From: Staphylococcus edaphicus
Lineage (GTDB): Bacteria > Bacillota > Bacilli > Staphylococcales > Staphylococcaceae
Reading direction: 5' to 3'
Length of the DNA: 36,709 bases
Assembly: GCF_002614725.1 (NCBI RefSeq)
Contig: NZ_MRZN01000025.1
Location: 1-36,709, forward strand
Part shown: positions 15,825 to 25,051 of the stretch, one piece after another
Numbering within the stretch: position 1 is the first letter of the stretch
How the letters are laid out: the number at the start of each line of letters is the position of its first letter
Translations under genes and position numbers: made by a program
The notes under the pieces: model-generated
What the model was told of the DNA's origin: nothing
Seen by the model: only the letters and a program-made list of their open reading frames with translations
Databases searched by the model: none

Positions 15825-17534
15825 TTGAAACAAGCTACAGCATTGGCACAATTATTAAGCGCTCTAGATGGACAAAAGTATGGCGCGTATAAACGACTTA
15901 AGGGTGAATACCAATTTAAGCAGTTTCGTCTTGCGATTGACCATGTGCAAGTGGACCCTTATGCGCCACCTTCCAAAATGAGAGTGATTATGAATCGTGA
16001 TACGGCAGATGTGCCTAAAGATTTGCTAGATTCAAAAGATAAAGTGATTGCAGTAGCAGACTTCTTAACGAGAGCGTTTAAAGCGCGTATCGACGCATAC
16101 AAGCATAGTCATCAATATGCTAAAAGCGCAGGCAACATAGTTATCGACCACTGTGGTCAAGAAATATTAGAACGTTCAGCGGTTGTTATCGATAAAAAGC
16201 ACATAGAAGTAAGACTTGAAATTGGTTTGCCAGCAGCTGGTAGAAAAATTTTAGGAAAAGTCGCAGCGACAATATTAATAGATATATTACCCGAAATTGT
16301 AGCTGATGCACTACTGTATAAAAACATGAATCACGCTGAGCTCCAGCAGCAGGTTACCTTCATGTTAGACCAAGCGTTTATTCGTGAAGAACTCGAGCGC
16401 AGACAACTCGTATCATTTGTCGCAAATGGATCTATTTTACCACGCCAAAGTGGAGTTTCTGATAAACCATTAACAAATGCCGTTGCCTTCCATAGTCCGA
16501 AAAGTGTAGAAATAACACTATCATTACCTAGTGGGAAGACAATAGCTGGTATGGGTATTCCTCAAGGGATTACACTAATTGTAGGTGGTGGATTTCATGG
16601 GAAATCCACCATACTCGAAGCATTAGAACGCGGTGTGTATAACCATATTCCAAATGATGGTAGAGAATACGTGATTACGCGTCATGATGCGATGAAAATT
16701 CGAGCAGAAGATGGTCGGCATATTGAGCAGGTAAATATCAGTTCATTCATTAATAATTTACCGGGAAATAAAAAGACGCATCAATTCTCTACTGAAAATG
16801 CGAGCGGTAGTACGTCACAAGCAGCCAATGTTATGGAAGCTCTAGAAGCAGACACTTCATTATTGCTAATTGATGAAGATACATCAGCTACCAATTTCAT
16901 GATTAGAGACAGCCGTATGCAGCAATTGATTGCGCCAGAAAAAGAACCTATCACACCTTTTGCGAGTAAGGTAAAGCCACTTTATGAAACATACGATGTT
17001 TCCACCATTCTAATTGTAGGTGGCTCTGGGGATTACTTTGAAGTGGCAGATCTTGTGTTAATGATGGATGAATATGTACTCAAAGATGTTACTGAAGAGG
17101 CTAAAGCTATTGTGGCTTCAGATAATAGTCATCATCACATGAAAGCAGAACAACAATTTGGTGATATTTCTCATAGAATTCCGCTAAAAGCTAGTTTCTC
17201 TAAAAAAGGTAAAGATGATCGCTTTAAAATGAAAGGTCGCTATTCTATTTTATATGGTCGAGAGTTAATTGATATTTCCGGTTTAGAGCAACTTGTCGAT
17301 CACAGTCAAACCCAATGTTTAGCTGATATGGTGGCTTATTATAAGAGACATCTCTTAAATGAACAGGATACCTTAGCTCAAGCAGCCGACAAACTTTATG
17401 ATTTTATAGATGTAAATGGCTTAGATGCACTTTCGTCATTCAAGGGTCATCCAGGAAACCTAGCTAAACCTAGAAAACAAGAATTTTGTGCGGCACTGAA
17501 TCGTTATCGCGGATTAAAAGTAAAAAGTAAATAA
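15825..17534 (+). CDS. ABC-ATPase-domain protein (PF09818 family)
   Basis: 569 residues, TTG start with AAGGAGGTA. Soluble, with no membrane segments. N-terminal domain with DHVQVDPYAPPSKMRV, typical of the bacterial ABC_ATPase family (PF09818). Walker A GGGFHGKST at 254-262, a signature-like SGSTSQAANVMEALE near 328, and Walker B LLLIDED near 346-352. The length is normal for the family, whose cellular role is unknown; members are predicted nucleic-acid or metabolic ATPases rather than transporters. Single gene with its own terminator. Confidence 0.85.
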   Translation: MKQATALAQLLSALDGQKYGAYKRLKGEYQFKQFRLAIDHVQVDPYAPPSKMRVIMNRDTADVPKDLLDSKDKVIAVADFLTRAFKARIDAYKHSHQYAKSAGNIVIDHCGQEILERSAVVIDKKHIEVRLEIGLPAAGRKILGKVAATILIDILPEIVADALLYKNMNHAELQQQVTFMLDQAFIREELERRQLVSFVANGSILPRQSGVSDKPLTNAVAFHSPKSVEITLSLPSGKTIAGMGIPQGITLIVGGGFHGKSTILEALERGVYNHIPNDGREYVITRHDAMKIRAEDGRHIEQVNISSFINNLPGNKKTHQFSTENASGSTSQAANVMEALEADTSLLLIDEDTSATNFMIRDSRMQQLIAPEKEPITPFASKVKPLYETYDVSTILIVGGSGDYFEVADLVLMMDEYVLKDVTEEAKAIVASDNSHHHMKAEQQFGDISHRIPLKASFSKKGKDDRFKMKGRYSILYGRELIDISGLEQLVDHSQTQCLADMVAYYKRHLLNEQDTLAQAADKLYDFIDVNGLDALSSFKGHPGNLAKPRKQEFCAALNRYRGLKVKSK

Positions 17535-17541
17535 CAGAGTG

Positions 17542-17590
17542 AAAAAGACATCACTTATGGACGATGATATCCAAAGGGATGTCTTTTTTA
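17542..17590 (+). terminator. Terminator of the ABC-ATPase-domain gene
   Basis: An 11-bp stem (17542-17552 with 17578-17588) ends in T6, beginning 8 bases after the stop codon. Confidence 0.75.
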
Positions 17591-17601
17591 TAGCGCAGTA
17601 C

Positions 17602-17844
17602 TCAAATCAACAAGAAACGTCTCAGTGAATGTTTAAACGTTTGCCATGTGTTTTCTGAAAGATAGTATTTGTGATTTACTTTAACGATGACGCCGACTTT
17701 GATTAAATTGTAAAAAGTACGTTTATTTGAAATTTGAAGATTATCATACGACAACGCGGAGTCTTTGGTTAAAGCACCCTTCGTGTAAAAGCATTTAACG
17801 ACTTTATTTTGTTTTAAAATAATTGTCTCAGCACCGAATGCCAT
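17602..17844 (-). CDS. Small hypothetical staphylococcal protein
   Basis: 80 residues, ATG with GAGGTGAT upstream. The pattern ISNKRTFYNLIKVGVIVKVNHKYYLSENTWQTF looks like a short winged-helix or effector-binding region. No signal peptide. It is convergent with the ABC-ATPase-domain gene. I do not recognise a named family; the good ribosome site and sensible composition support a real gene. Confidence 0.55.
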   Translation of the reverse strand: MAFGAETIILKQNKVVKCFYTKGALTKDSALSYDNLQISNKRTFYNLIKVGVIVKVNHKYYLSENTWQTFKHSLRRFLLI

Positions 17845-18094
17845 AGTATCACCTCGTATGTTTATTTAAATTGAAATGGTATTTACTTTAATTATAAGGC
17901 AATAAGTCATTAAAAAAACGCACGGCGTAAGGTTTCTATATTGTGATTATATACGATAATGTTGTTGATATGGTTTATAAGGCTATTGTTCAAAATATTA
18001 TTACTTTATCTATTAAACTATATTATCTTATTAGGTTTAGTACGCTGAAAGTAGTGATAAATAAAAAATAACATTTGCCAAAGGAGTGAAACTA

Positions 18095-18310
18095 ATGTCA
18101 GAAGAAACACAAAAAGGCTGTGTCAAATGTGGACATACAGAAATCGAAGAAGGTACACTTTCTGCTACTGGTTCTGGTTTATCTAAAATACTGGATTTAC
18201 AACATAATAATTTCACAACAATCACATGTAAAAACTGCGGATATACAGAATTCTATAAAGTTGATAAAAATAGAAAAACGGATATCATCGATTTATTCTT
18301 TGGTGGATAG
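18095..18310 (+). CDS. Small zinc-ribbon protein
   Basis: 71 residues from ATG 18095 (AAGGAG about 8 bases upstream; the frame is open earlier). Two CxxC pairs, CVKCGHTE and CKNCGYTE, about 39 residues apart, form a zinc ribbon. The middle reads GTLSATGSGLSKILDLQHNNFTTI, as in small predicted nucleic-acid-binding zinc proteins of Firmicutes. Single gene. Function unknown. Confidence 0.75.
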   Translation: MSEETQKGCVKCGHTEIEEGTLSATGSGLSKILDLQHNNFTTITCKNCGYTEFYKVDKNRKTDIIDLFFGG

Positions 18311-18411
18311 TAAATTTAAATAACTCGATAGTGTCCACCTAAAGTCATTATATATGTACATTAGCATTGCTAACACTTTTATTATTGTGTTTATAACATC
18401 TTCATCATTAC

Positions 18412-18477
18412 GGGAGTGAGACTGCAAAATCTTATTAAATAAGGTTTGTGGTCCGCTCCTTTTTTATTTAGTCTCGT
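18412..18477 (+). terminator. Hairpin terminator with staphylococcal GGAGTGAGAC motif
   Basis: GGGAGTGAGAC (from 18412) pairs imperfectly with GTCCGCTCC (18450-18458), with an inner stem AAATCTTATT/AATAAGGTTT and a T6 tail. This resembles dispersed hairpin elements with GGGAGTGGGAC common in staphylococcal intergenic DNA. The rest of 18311-18742 shows no gene. Confidence 0.5.
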
Positions 18478-18742
18478 CTGCTATTTGATTTGAAATAAAT
18501 ATGACTTGTTATAGTCGTGCTCATTATTATGAATTAACAATTGATAAGAATAGCTGTGAAGCGATTTATTTTAAACGCGGATTATAGCAATACAAGTGTT
18601 TCATTTTAATCACATAAATGTAGAACGATATAAAAAATAATTATAAAAAGAAGTTTACAATATAAAATCTATGACTTAGGCTTAAAATAGAACGACAATA
18701 ATGTTTAGCATAGTCTAAACTAAATAGGGGGATTGGTGTGAT

Positions 18743-19969
18743 ATGAAAAAGAAGGGCATTTTAACGGCGATACTCGCAAGTACATTATTGATCACAGCTT
18801 GTTCAAATAGTGAAACGAAAGACAATAAAAATAGTAATGATAAGCGAGCTGAACAATCAAGTGAAAATAAAGGGGCTAAATATCCTGAAAGTGGTGTTAA
18901 GGGTATTTATGTGAGTGCAGATGCTACGAATGGTGAGAAATTTGATGAGCTTACAAAATTTATCGAGGATACGGATTTAAATGCGATGGTGATTGATGTA
19001 AAAGACGATACAGGGAATGTCACTATTAATTTTAATACGGGTAATAAAGAAATAGATAAACATACATTGGATATCGTTGATGCTAAACCACTACTTAAAA
19101 AGATGAAAGATAAACATATTTATCCGATAGCTAGGATTGTTACATTTAAAGATAAAAATTTAGCAGAAAGTCATCCCGACTGGTCATTTAAAGAATCGGA
19201 TGGTTCTGTTTGGGAGAGTGATGGCGGAGATAAATTTGTTAATCCATTTAAAAAAGAAGTATGGGATTACAATATCAATGTTTCAAAGGAAGCAGCTAAA
19301 GCTGGATTTAAAGATATTCAGTATGACTATGTGAGATTTCCTGAAGCATTTGAAAACGTAGAAAGTAGTTTGACGTATGATAAAGGACAATATAAAGACA
19401 GTGATTTAAGTGAAGTTGATCAGCGTGTTGCTACAGTAACTCAATTTTTGAAAACGGCAAGAAAAGAGCTGAAACCGTATGGTGCTGAAATATCAGCTGA
19501 TGTATTTGGTTATTCAGCAATGGTTGAAGAAGCGCCTGGTATTGGCCAAAGCTTTCCAAAAATTGCAGAGAATACAGATGCAATATCTTCTATGATTTAT
19601 CCATCACATTGGAGTCCGGGTGATTTTGGTTATGATGCACCTGATAAAGAACCATATGGCGCAGTAGATCAATACTTGGATAAGGAAACAGCAGTGTTAA
19701 ATAAATTAGGTGATCGTAAACCTAAGTCTCGTCCATGGTTACAGGACTTTACAGCACAATATTTAGGAGAAGGTAATTATCAAACATATGATCGCCAGGC
19801 AGTTGAAGACCAAGTGAAGGCATTGAAAGATCATGGCATAAATGAGTTCTTATTATGGAATGCTGCTAATGATTACTCGAAGGATGTAAATTACACACCA
19901 AAAGCAGATAAAGAGAAATTAGCAAAAAATAAAAAAGAATTAAAGCAAGACGCTGAAAAGGAAAAATAA
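18743..19969 (+). CDS. DUF4015-family putative glycoside hydrolase, lipoprotein
   Basis: 408 residues. MKKKGILTAILASTLLITAC is a lipoprotein signal with lipobox (ITAC), Cys 20. After a polar linker the domain starts GVKGIYVSADATNGEKFDEL. It contains MVIDVKDDTG, FKDIQYDYVRFPE and AEISADVFGYSAM, which mark the putative glycosyl hydrolase family PF13200 (DUF4015), a TIM-barrel with conserved acidic residues. The C-terminus is a Lys/Glu-rich tail. Length is normal. Likely acts on a cell-surface polysaccharide; substrate unknown. AGGGGGA precedes the ATG. Confidence 0.8.
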   Translation: MKKKGILTAILASTLLITACSNSETKDNKNSNDKRAEQSSENKGAKYPESGVKGIYVSADATNGEKFDELTKFIEDTDLNAMVIDVKDDTGNVTINFNTGNKEIDKHTLDIVDAKPLLKKMKDKHIYPIARIVTFKDKNLAESHPDWSFKESDGSVWESDGGDKFVNPFKKEVWDYNINVSKEAAKAGFKDIQYDYVRFPEAFENVESSLTYDKGQYKDSDLSEVDQRVATVTQFLKTARKELKPYGAEISADVFGYSAMVEEAPGIGQSFPKIAENTDAISSMIYPSHWSPGDFGYDAPDKEPYGAVDQYLDKETAVLNKLGDRKPKSRPWLQDFTAQYLGEGNYQTYDRQAVEDQVKALKDHGINEFLLWNAANDYSKDVNYTPKADKEKLAKNKKELKQDAEKEK

Positions 19970-20094
19970 TTTATAACTTAAAAACAAAGATAAATAATTG
20001 ACTGAATAACCGCGTTGGGATAAACATGAGATGAAAAACGCATGTTCTAAAGTTAAATGCGACAATAAAAGCATAAAAATCATAAGAAATTAAA

Positions 20095-20136
20095 AAAGTC
20101 ATAATGTAGAAAAAAGTCATACTACATTATGACTTT
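20095..20136. terminator. 15-bp perfect hairpin
   Basis: 20095-20109 and 20122-20136 are perfect reverse complements (AAAGTCATAATGTAG / CTACATTATGACTTT). The T-run is better on the minus strand (A6 at 20092-20097), although no minus gene ends here. It may close the DUF4015 gene transcript about 125 bases upstream. Confidence 0.5.
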
Positions 20137-20197
20137 AATATTGTATAATACAAATCATATTAATGTTTGTATATATTATAAGGGAGTATTCTATTTT

Positions 20198-20470
20198 GTG
20201 ATTAGAATTTTAATTCCATGTTTTATTGAGGCATCCGTGATAGAACAAACGAATGCTAAATTAACTGAAATTATGCAGCAAGATAGTAGCAACAACAATT
20301 ATAAATATGAATTGCTATTTATTGATGATGGTAGTAAAGATCAAACATTATTTATACCATGCGACACCTACGAGTGAGAAGTACCAAGCACTGTTTAATG
20401 AATATGAAAGGTTACCAAAAGATACAAAGGTGAAGTGTTTACCTTGTGGCAGTATTGAAAATGAGAAATA
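20198..20470 (+). pseudogene. Glycosyltransferase family 2 remnant fused to an unrelated gene end
   Basis: GTG 20198 with AAGGGAGT upstream begins VIRILIPCFIEASVIEQTNA, continues to YELLFIDDGSKDQT and then stops at 20375. The first part is the N-terminal 50 residues of a GT2 / CsbB-like enzyme (nucleotide-binding IDDGSKD intact), but the usual CYNE is CFIEA. Near 20348 the match ends. Another frame, HATPTSEKYQALFNEYERLP to SIENEK-stop at about 20470, reads like the 3' end of a different gene that I cannot name. This looks like a deletion scar joining two gene remnants. Confidence 0.55.
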
Positions 20471-20569
20471 AGTATTTACCACAATTAAATTAAGGTCAAT
20501 GATTATATAATTGCCTATGATTTGTTAAAATGATAGTAGCGACTAATAATCAAAACGAGAGGTATTAAA

Positions 20570-20758
20570 ATGAGTAATAATGATATGAATGAGGAAGAAT
20601 TAGAGAGACTCAATAAAGAAATTGAAGATGAATTAAATACTTATGATGCTGACACAGCATTTCAAAAAGAAAAGAAACAATTTTTAACGCTTGCATTTAT
20701 TTGTAAGTTAATTATTGTGATGTTAATGCTCATGGGATTGGTAAAATTATTTGTATAA
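20570..20758 (+). CDS. Small membrane protein upstream of gtfAB
   Basis: 62 residues: an acidic N-terminal half (MNEEELERLNKEIEDELNTYD) and one C-terminal membrane segment (FLTLAFICKLIIVMLMLMGLVKLFV). GAGAGG precedes the ATG. It ends 28 bases before gtfA and is probably co-transcribed. Not recognised. Confidence 0.55.
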   Translation: MSNNDMNEEELERLNKEIEDELNTYDADTAFQKEKKQFLTLAFICKLIIVMLMLMGLVKLFV

Positions 20759-20786
20759 TAGAGAAATAGATAGTGAGGTGACTTAG

Positions 20787-22292
20787 GTGACAATTTATAA
20801 TATTAATTATGGCATTGGTTGGGCAAGTAGTGGCGTTGAATACGCACAACGCTACAGAGCACAACTATTGAGGCAGTGTAATCAAAATATAAAATTTGTG
20901 TTTTTAGATTTTATTAAAAATGAAAATATTCAAACACTGACAGAAAATATAGGTTTTAAAAATGAAGAGATTATATGGTTATATCAATATTTTACAGACA
21001 TTAAAATAGCACCTACGAGTGTAACAGTAGATGAAATAATCAAACCATTGGAATCTGAAATCAGCAAAGTAGAAGGTCAAGATAGAATTAAGAAATTCTT
21101 TTTTAATCAGGATAGTAACTATTTAATTTGTTACTTAAAATATGAAAATAGTAATATTGTAGATAGAGTTGAGTATATTTCAAGAGGCAAGTTGCTTAGA
21201 AGAGATTATTATTCCTACGTACGTATTTTATCTGAGTATTTTGCGCCTGAAGAAAATGCTGCCAAATTATATATGAGATCTTTTTTTAATGAAGATGGCT
21301 CGATTGCATATAATGAATATGTGAATGATGAAGAAAGCATGTTTGTGTTTGGTGATCGCATTTTATACACTAAACAAGCATTTATTGCTTACTTTTTAGA
21401 AAAACTTCATTTAACTGAAGAAGACTTACTGATTGTAGATCGGTCAAAAGACATTGGACAGACTATTTTACAAAGTAAAGGACCTGCAAAGGTGGGCGTT
21501 GTAATTCATGCTGAACATTTTAATGAATCAACGACAAACGATTCATATATTTTATGGAATAATCATTATGAATATGTGTTTATGAATGCACATGAGATTG
21601 ATTTCTTTATTACAGCTACAGAAATTCAAAAGCAGTTATTAGCAAAGCAGTTTGAAAAATATTACCATAGCAAACCTAAGATTTATACGATTCCTGTGGG
21701 GAGTTTAAGCACATTAGTAAAATCAGAGCAAAGAATGCCTTATTCAATCATTACTGCCTCGAGACTAGCAAATGAAAAACATGTGGACTGGTTAGTCAAA
21801 GCAGTGTTAAAAGCGAAAGAATCAGTTCCCGAAATAACATTTGATATATATGGTGAAGGCGGACAAAAACAATTATTAAATAAGCTCATTAAAGAAAATA
21901 ATGCAGAAGCATACATAGCTCTAAAAGGACATGTTGATTTGAGCCAAGTTTATAAAGATTACGACTTATTCTTATCTGGTTCTACGAGTGAAGGTTTTGG
22001 TCTTACTTTAATGGAAGCAATTGGTTCAGGATTAGGGATGATTGGTTTTGACGTAAATTATGGAAACCCGACATTTATAAAAAATCAAGAAAATGGTTAT
22101 TTAATAGCGATTGATTTAAATGACGACAAAGAAGCGGAAATCGTAGATCATCTTGCTGAAGGTATTGTTAATTATTTCAAGAATGATACACGTCGTTTTC
22201 ATCAAGTTTCTTATGAAATTGCTGAAAAGTTTACCCAACCAGTTATTGTACAAAAATGGAATCAATTAATTAAAGAGGTGCTATATGATTAA
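20787..22292 (+). CDS. gtfA: Accessory-Sec type glycosyltransferase GtfA
   Basis: 501 residues, GTG start with GAGGTGAC upstream. The N-terminus TIYNINYGIGWASSGVEYAQRYRA and later IWLYQYFTDIKIAPTSVTVD are diagnostic for GtfA, which adds the first GlcNAc to serine-rich repeat adhesins. A GT4 C-terminal half carries SGSTSEGFGLTLMEAIGSG, with the E-x7-E motif that binds the sugar nucleotide. GtfA works as a complex with GtfB, encoded next with an 8-base overlap. No secA2, secY2, asp or adhesin gene lies in the window. Confidence 0.88.
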   Translation: MTIYNINYGIGWASSGVEYAQRYRAQLLRQCNQNIKFVFLDFIKNENIQTLTENIGFKNEEIIWLYQYFTDIKIAPTSVTVDEIIKPLESEISKVEGQDRIKKFFFNQDSNYLICYLKYENSNIVDRVEYISRGKLLRRDYYSYVRILSEYFAPEENAAKLYMRSFFNEDGSIAYNEYVNDEESMFVFGDRILYTKQAFIAYFLEKLHLTEEDLLIVDRSKDIGQTILQSKGPAKVGVVIHAEHFNESTTNDSYILWNNHYEYVFMNAHEIDFFITATEIQKQLLAKQFEKYYHSKPKIYTIPVGSLSTLVKSEQRMPYSIITASRLANEKHVDWLVKAVLKAKESVPEITFDIYGEGGQKQLLNKLIKENNAEAYIALKGHVDLSQVYKDYDLFLSGSTSEGFGLTLMEAIGSGLGMIGFDVNYGNPTFIKNQENGYLIAIDLNDDKEAEIVDHLAEGIVNYFKNDTRRFHQVSYEIAEKFTQPVIVQKWNQLIKEVLYD

Positions 22293-23610
22293 TTTGTTTG
22301 ATGTTTTTGATAAAAAAGCAATCGTTTTATACAAATCTTTTAAACATTCTGGTAAACAACGTCAAACCATCGTGATTGAAGAGAATGGTTTTTTACCGGA
22401 CGATATACTGACACCTTACGCATTTTTTGCAAATAATCCTAAAGTGAGCACGCAACCTTTATTTTTTAATGAAGTACCTATTCCAAGATTTTGGACAATA
22501 GAAGGTGATAATAATATGGCGTTCATCAAAAACTTTGATGAAGTGAAAGCCAGAATTATTTATAAAACAAACTATAAATACAGGATTGTTGAACGTGTGG
22601 AATGGTTAAATAAACGTGGTCATACCCAATACATAGACTATTACAATAAAATAGGAAAACGATATGCCCAAGTTGTACTGGATGTCGATTCACAAAAACG
22701 AATATTGAAAAGATACTTTAACTATCAAAATGAAGTGTTTATGGTAGAAAATTTTGTGACTAATGACATTATGTTAACGTGGGAAGACAAAGAATATTTT
22801 TTCCATTCTAAAATTCAATTTGTTAATTTTTATCTCAAAGTAGCTAAATTAGATTCTGAAAACTTTATGATTAATTCACTGTCTATTTCTTCAGCAGTAC
22901 TGAATGGATTGACTGAATCTGGACATGACGCTATTTTTTGGCAGGGAGATATTACACCTGATATTATTAAACATTTGGAAAATGCACTGGCAAAAGAAAA
23001 AAGAAACTATAAGGTAATGTTGCCTAGTCCGACTAGATATGACAAAGTAATTGAATTAATAGATGAACAATATAAACATCGTATTATCCAATCAGGTTAT
23101 GTTTATAAATTTGTAAAAACAAATCAACACACGAACCAGGTATTAATTTTGACAAACTCAGATCAAATACCATACTTAGAAGATATTATACAAGCACAGC
23201 CTAGTTTAGAGTTTCATGTTGCTGCATTAACAGAAATGTCTATGACGTTACTGAAACTCAACAAGTATCCTAATGTGAATTTATATCCTAATGCTAAAAA
23301 AGCTAAGTTCATTTCGTTATATAAAAAATGCGATATTTATTTAGATATTAATAGAGGGAATGAAATTTTAGATGCTGTAAGGGCTGCATTTGATTATAAT
23401 TTGCTCATTTTAGGTTATCATGAAACAGCACATAATAAGGATGTCACATATGATGACAATCTTTTTGATGAAGCAAGTTACATGAATCTAAGCAGTATAT
23501 TAGGTCAAATTGTAGAAGATAAATCAGTATTAGATAGTCGTTTGAAACGACAATGGCAACAAGCAGGATCCATCAGTAAAACGGAATTTATTCGCACATT
23601 AGAGCAATGA
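22285..23610 (+). CDS. gtfB: Accessory-Sec glycosylation co-factor GtfB
   Basis: 441 residues, ATG with GAGGTG upstream, overlapping gtfA. MINLFDVFDKKAIVLYKSFK, ENGFLPDDILTPYAFF and PLFFNEVPIPRFWTIEGDN match GtfB (Gtf2), the catalytically inactive GT-like partner that binds the acceptor and stabilises GtfA. Length is normal. It ends in a strong terminator, so the operon is the small membrane gene plus gtfA and gtfB. Confidence 0.88.
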   Translation: MINLFDVFDKKAIVLYKSFKHSGKQRQTIVIEENGFLPDDILTPYAFFANNPKVSTQPLFFNEVPIPRFWTIEGDNNMAFIKNFDEVKARIIYKTNYKYRIVERVEWLNKRGHTQYIDYYNKIGKRYAQVVLDVDSQKRILKRYFNYQNEVFMVENFVTNDIMLTWEDKEYFFHSKIQFVNFYLKVAKLDSENFMINSLSISSAVLNGLTESGHDAIFWQGDITPDIIKHLENALAKEKRNYKVMLPSPTRYDKVIELIDEQYKHRIIQSGYVYKFVKTNQHTNQVLILTNSDQIPYLEDIIQAQPSLEFHVAALTEMSMTLLKLNKYPNVNLYPNAKKAKFISLYKKCDIYLDINRGNEILDAVRAAFDYNLLILGYHETAHNKDVTYDDNLFDEASYMNLSSILGQIVEDKSVLDSRLKRQWQQAGSISKTEFIRTLEQ

Positions 23611-23629
23611 TTTATGGCAATCAAATACA

Positions 23630-23680
23630 AAATAGGTTACCCCTACTGTGTACTTGCAAGATAGGGGTAACCTATTTTTA
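23630..23680 (+). terminator. Terminator of gtfAB
   Basis: A 15-bp perfect stem (23630-23644 with 23663-23677) ends in T5. Confidence 0.8.
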
Positions 23681-23750
23681 TAGATTGCTTCCTAATATCA
23701 CTTGTTTGTAATGGTTAATGTTAAGACGCCCCAATGTGTTTCTTAATATC

Positions 23751-24020
23751 TTAAATATGCTGAACTTTATTCATATTACTGAGCCTATTTTTAGGATGGT
23801 ATTGTTCCCAATGTTCTAATTCAAGCATACTTATATGAATTTCATAAAAACAACTGCCTTTAACTTTACTATAAATAAAAAAGACATCCTTAGCATAAGA
23901 TACGTTTCCACTTAACTTACTATCTTTCAATGCAGCAATGACAGCTTGATTTGTTGGATTTAGCAAATTGCATATAACTGCTATTGCTGGAGTTTCATAG
24001 CGCCAAGTATCTCCACTCAC
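23751..24020 (-). CDS. Hypothetical protein
   Basis: 89 residues from GTG 24020, for which no ribosome site is visible. The protein is evenly mixed and protein-like: SGDTWRYETPAIAVICNLL, KDVFFIYSKVKGSCFYEIHIS, then LEHWEQYHPKNRLSNMNK. No signal peptide. It is alone on the minus strand between gtfB and the SDR gene. It may be a small conserved staphylococcal protein or a 5'-truncated one; the frame is open 13 codons above the GTG without ATG. Confidence 0.4.
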   Translation of the reverse strand: MSGDTWRYETPAIAVICNLLNPTNQAVIAALKDSKLSGNVSYAKDVFFIYSKVKGSCFYEIHISMLELEHWEQYHPKNRLSNMNKVQHI

Positions 24021-24127
24021 GCTAAATAAGAGAACGATTTTATTTAAAACGCATTATAACAAATAAAAGTTTAACTACATAGAATGTTATATTTCATATA
24101 AAAAATAGAGTTAAAAAAGATGAATCC

Positions 24128-24174
24128 TTATAAATTAAAAGTATATTTGTTATACTATGTTGTAAGCGCTTACT
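24128..24174 (+). promoter_or_regulatory. SDR promoter with CcpA cre site
   Basis: An extended -10 (TG at 24148-24149, then TATACT 24151-24156) with a weak -35 TTATAA at 24128-24133. The cre site TTGTAAGCGCTTACT (24160-24174) agrees at every position with WTGNAANCGNWNNCW and contains the 12-bp palindrome GTAAGCGCTTAC. It lies over the expected transcription start, a repression position for CcpA. Confidence 0.65.
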
Positions 24175-24224
24175 TTAAAGATTTAGACGCTTTAGTATAA
24201 ATCATTGTTCAAAGGAGAATGCAC

Positions 24225-24989
24225 ATGAATGATAAAGTGATATTAGTGACCGGCGGAAGTAGTGGCATGGGTAAAGCGATGGCAAAAAGGTTTGCTGAAG
24301 AAGGGGCAAATGTGGTAATAACAGGGCGTTCACTGGAACGACTCGAAACAGCTAAACAAGAAATAGAGCAATATGCAGGGCAAGTACTCTGCATAGATAT
24401 GGATGTTCGTGATCCTGAGAGAGTTCAATATACGGTTGATAAAACGATAGAAACGTTTGGTAAAATAGACGGGTTAGTTAATAATGCAGCCGGTAATTTT
24501 TTATGTGCAGCTGAAGATTTATCAAATAATGGATGGCATGCCGTTATTGATATTGTACTTAATGGCACATGGTATTGTACGCAAGCTGTAGGTAAAACCT
24601 GGATCGAAAATGGTCAACAAGGTCGAATCATTAATATGGTTGCAACATACGCGTGGAGAGCCGGTATTGGTGTTATACATTCAGCAAGCGCCAAAGCAGG
24701 TGTGCTTTCAATGACTAGAACATTAGCAGTTGAATGGGGTTCTAAATATGGTATAAATGTTAATGCAATTGCACCTGGTCCAATTGATCATACTGGTGGA
24801 TCAGGAAAGCTAAGTTTATCAGAAGAAGCAAAGCAACAAACGCTTGATAGTGTACCACTTGGAAGAATGGGGCAACCGGAAGAAATTGCAGGACTAGCAA
24901 AATTTTTAATGTCTGATGAAGCTAGTTATATTAATGGCGCATGTATGACAATGGATGGCGGACAATGGTTAAATCAAAACCCATTTTAA
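24225..24989 (+). CDS. Short-chain dehydrogenase, 2,4-dienoyl-CoA reductase-like
   Basis: 254 residues from the ATG at 24225, chosen because AAAGGAGA gives 7-base spacing; an earlier ATG (24219) abuts the ribosome site. Rossmann motif TGGSSGMGKA, then LVNNAAGNF and GVIHSASAKAGVLSMTRTLA. The NNAAGNF and HSAxAKAG patterns are typical of FadH / DECR-type SDRs, where the usual Tyr of YxxxK is missing. C-terminal GAxMTMDGGQWL motif present. It would use NADPH to reduce 2,4-dienoyl-CoA in fatty acid breakdown. The cre site at the promoter suits a carbon-catabolite-repressed beta-oxidation gene. Single gene. Confidence 0.82.
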   Translation: MNDKVILVTGGSSGMGKAMAKRFAEEGANVVITGRSLERLETAKQEIEQYAGQVLCIDMDVRDPERVQYTVDKTIETFGKIDGLVNNAAGNFLCAAEDLSNNGWHAVIDIVLNGTWYCTQAVGKTWIENGQQGRIINMVATYAWRAGIGVIHSASAKAGVLSMTRTLAVEWGSKYGINVNAIAPGPIDHTGGSGKLSLSEEAKQQTLDSVPLGRMGQPEEIAGLAKFLMSDEASYINGACMTMDGGQWLNQNPF

Positions 24990-25051
24990 ATGTACAATCA
25001 CAGTTAATTAATTATGGTAAGAACTAGGATAGGAAAATAGATTGTAATATT

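Noticed and set aside
18120..18323. Second plus-strand frame overlapping the zinc-ribbon gene
   Set aside because: It lacks a ribosome site and is out of frame with the CxxC-bearing protein, which is clearly the real gene.
20095..20136. Perfect hairpin as a small RNA or phage attachment site
   Set aside because: No promoter, tRNA or integrase nearby; simplest reading is a terminator or a neutral hairpin.
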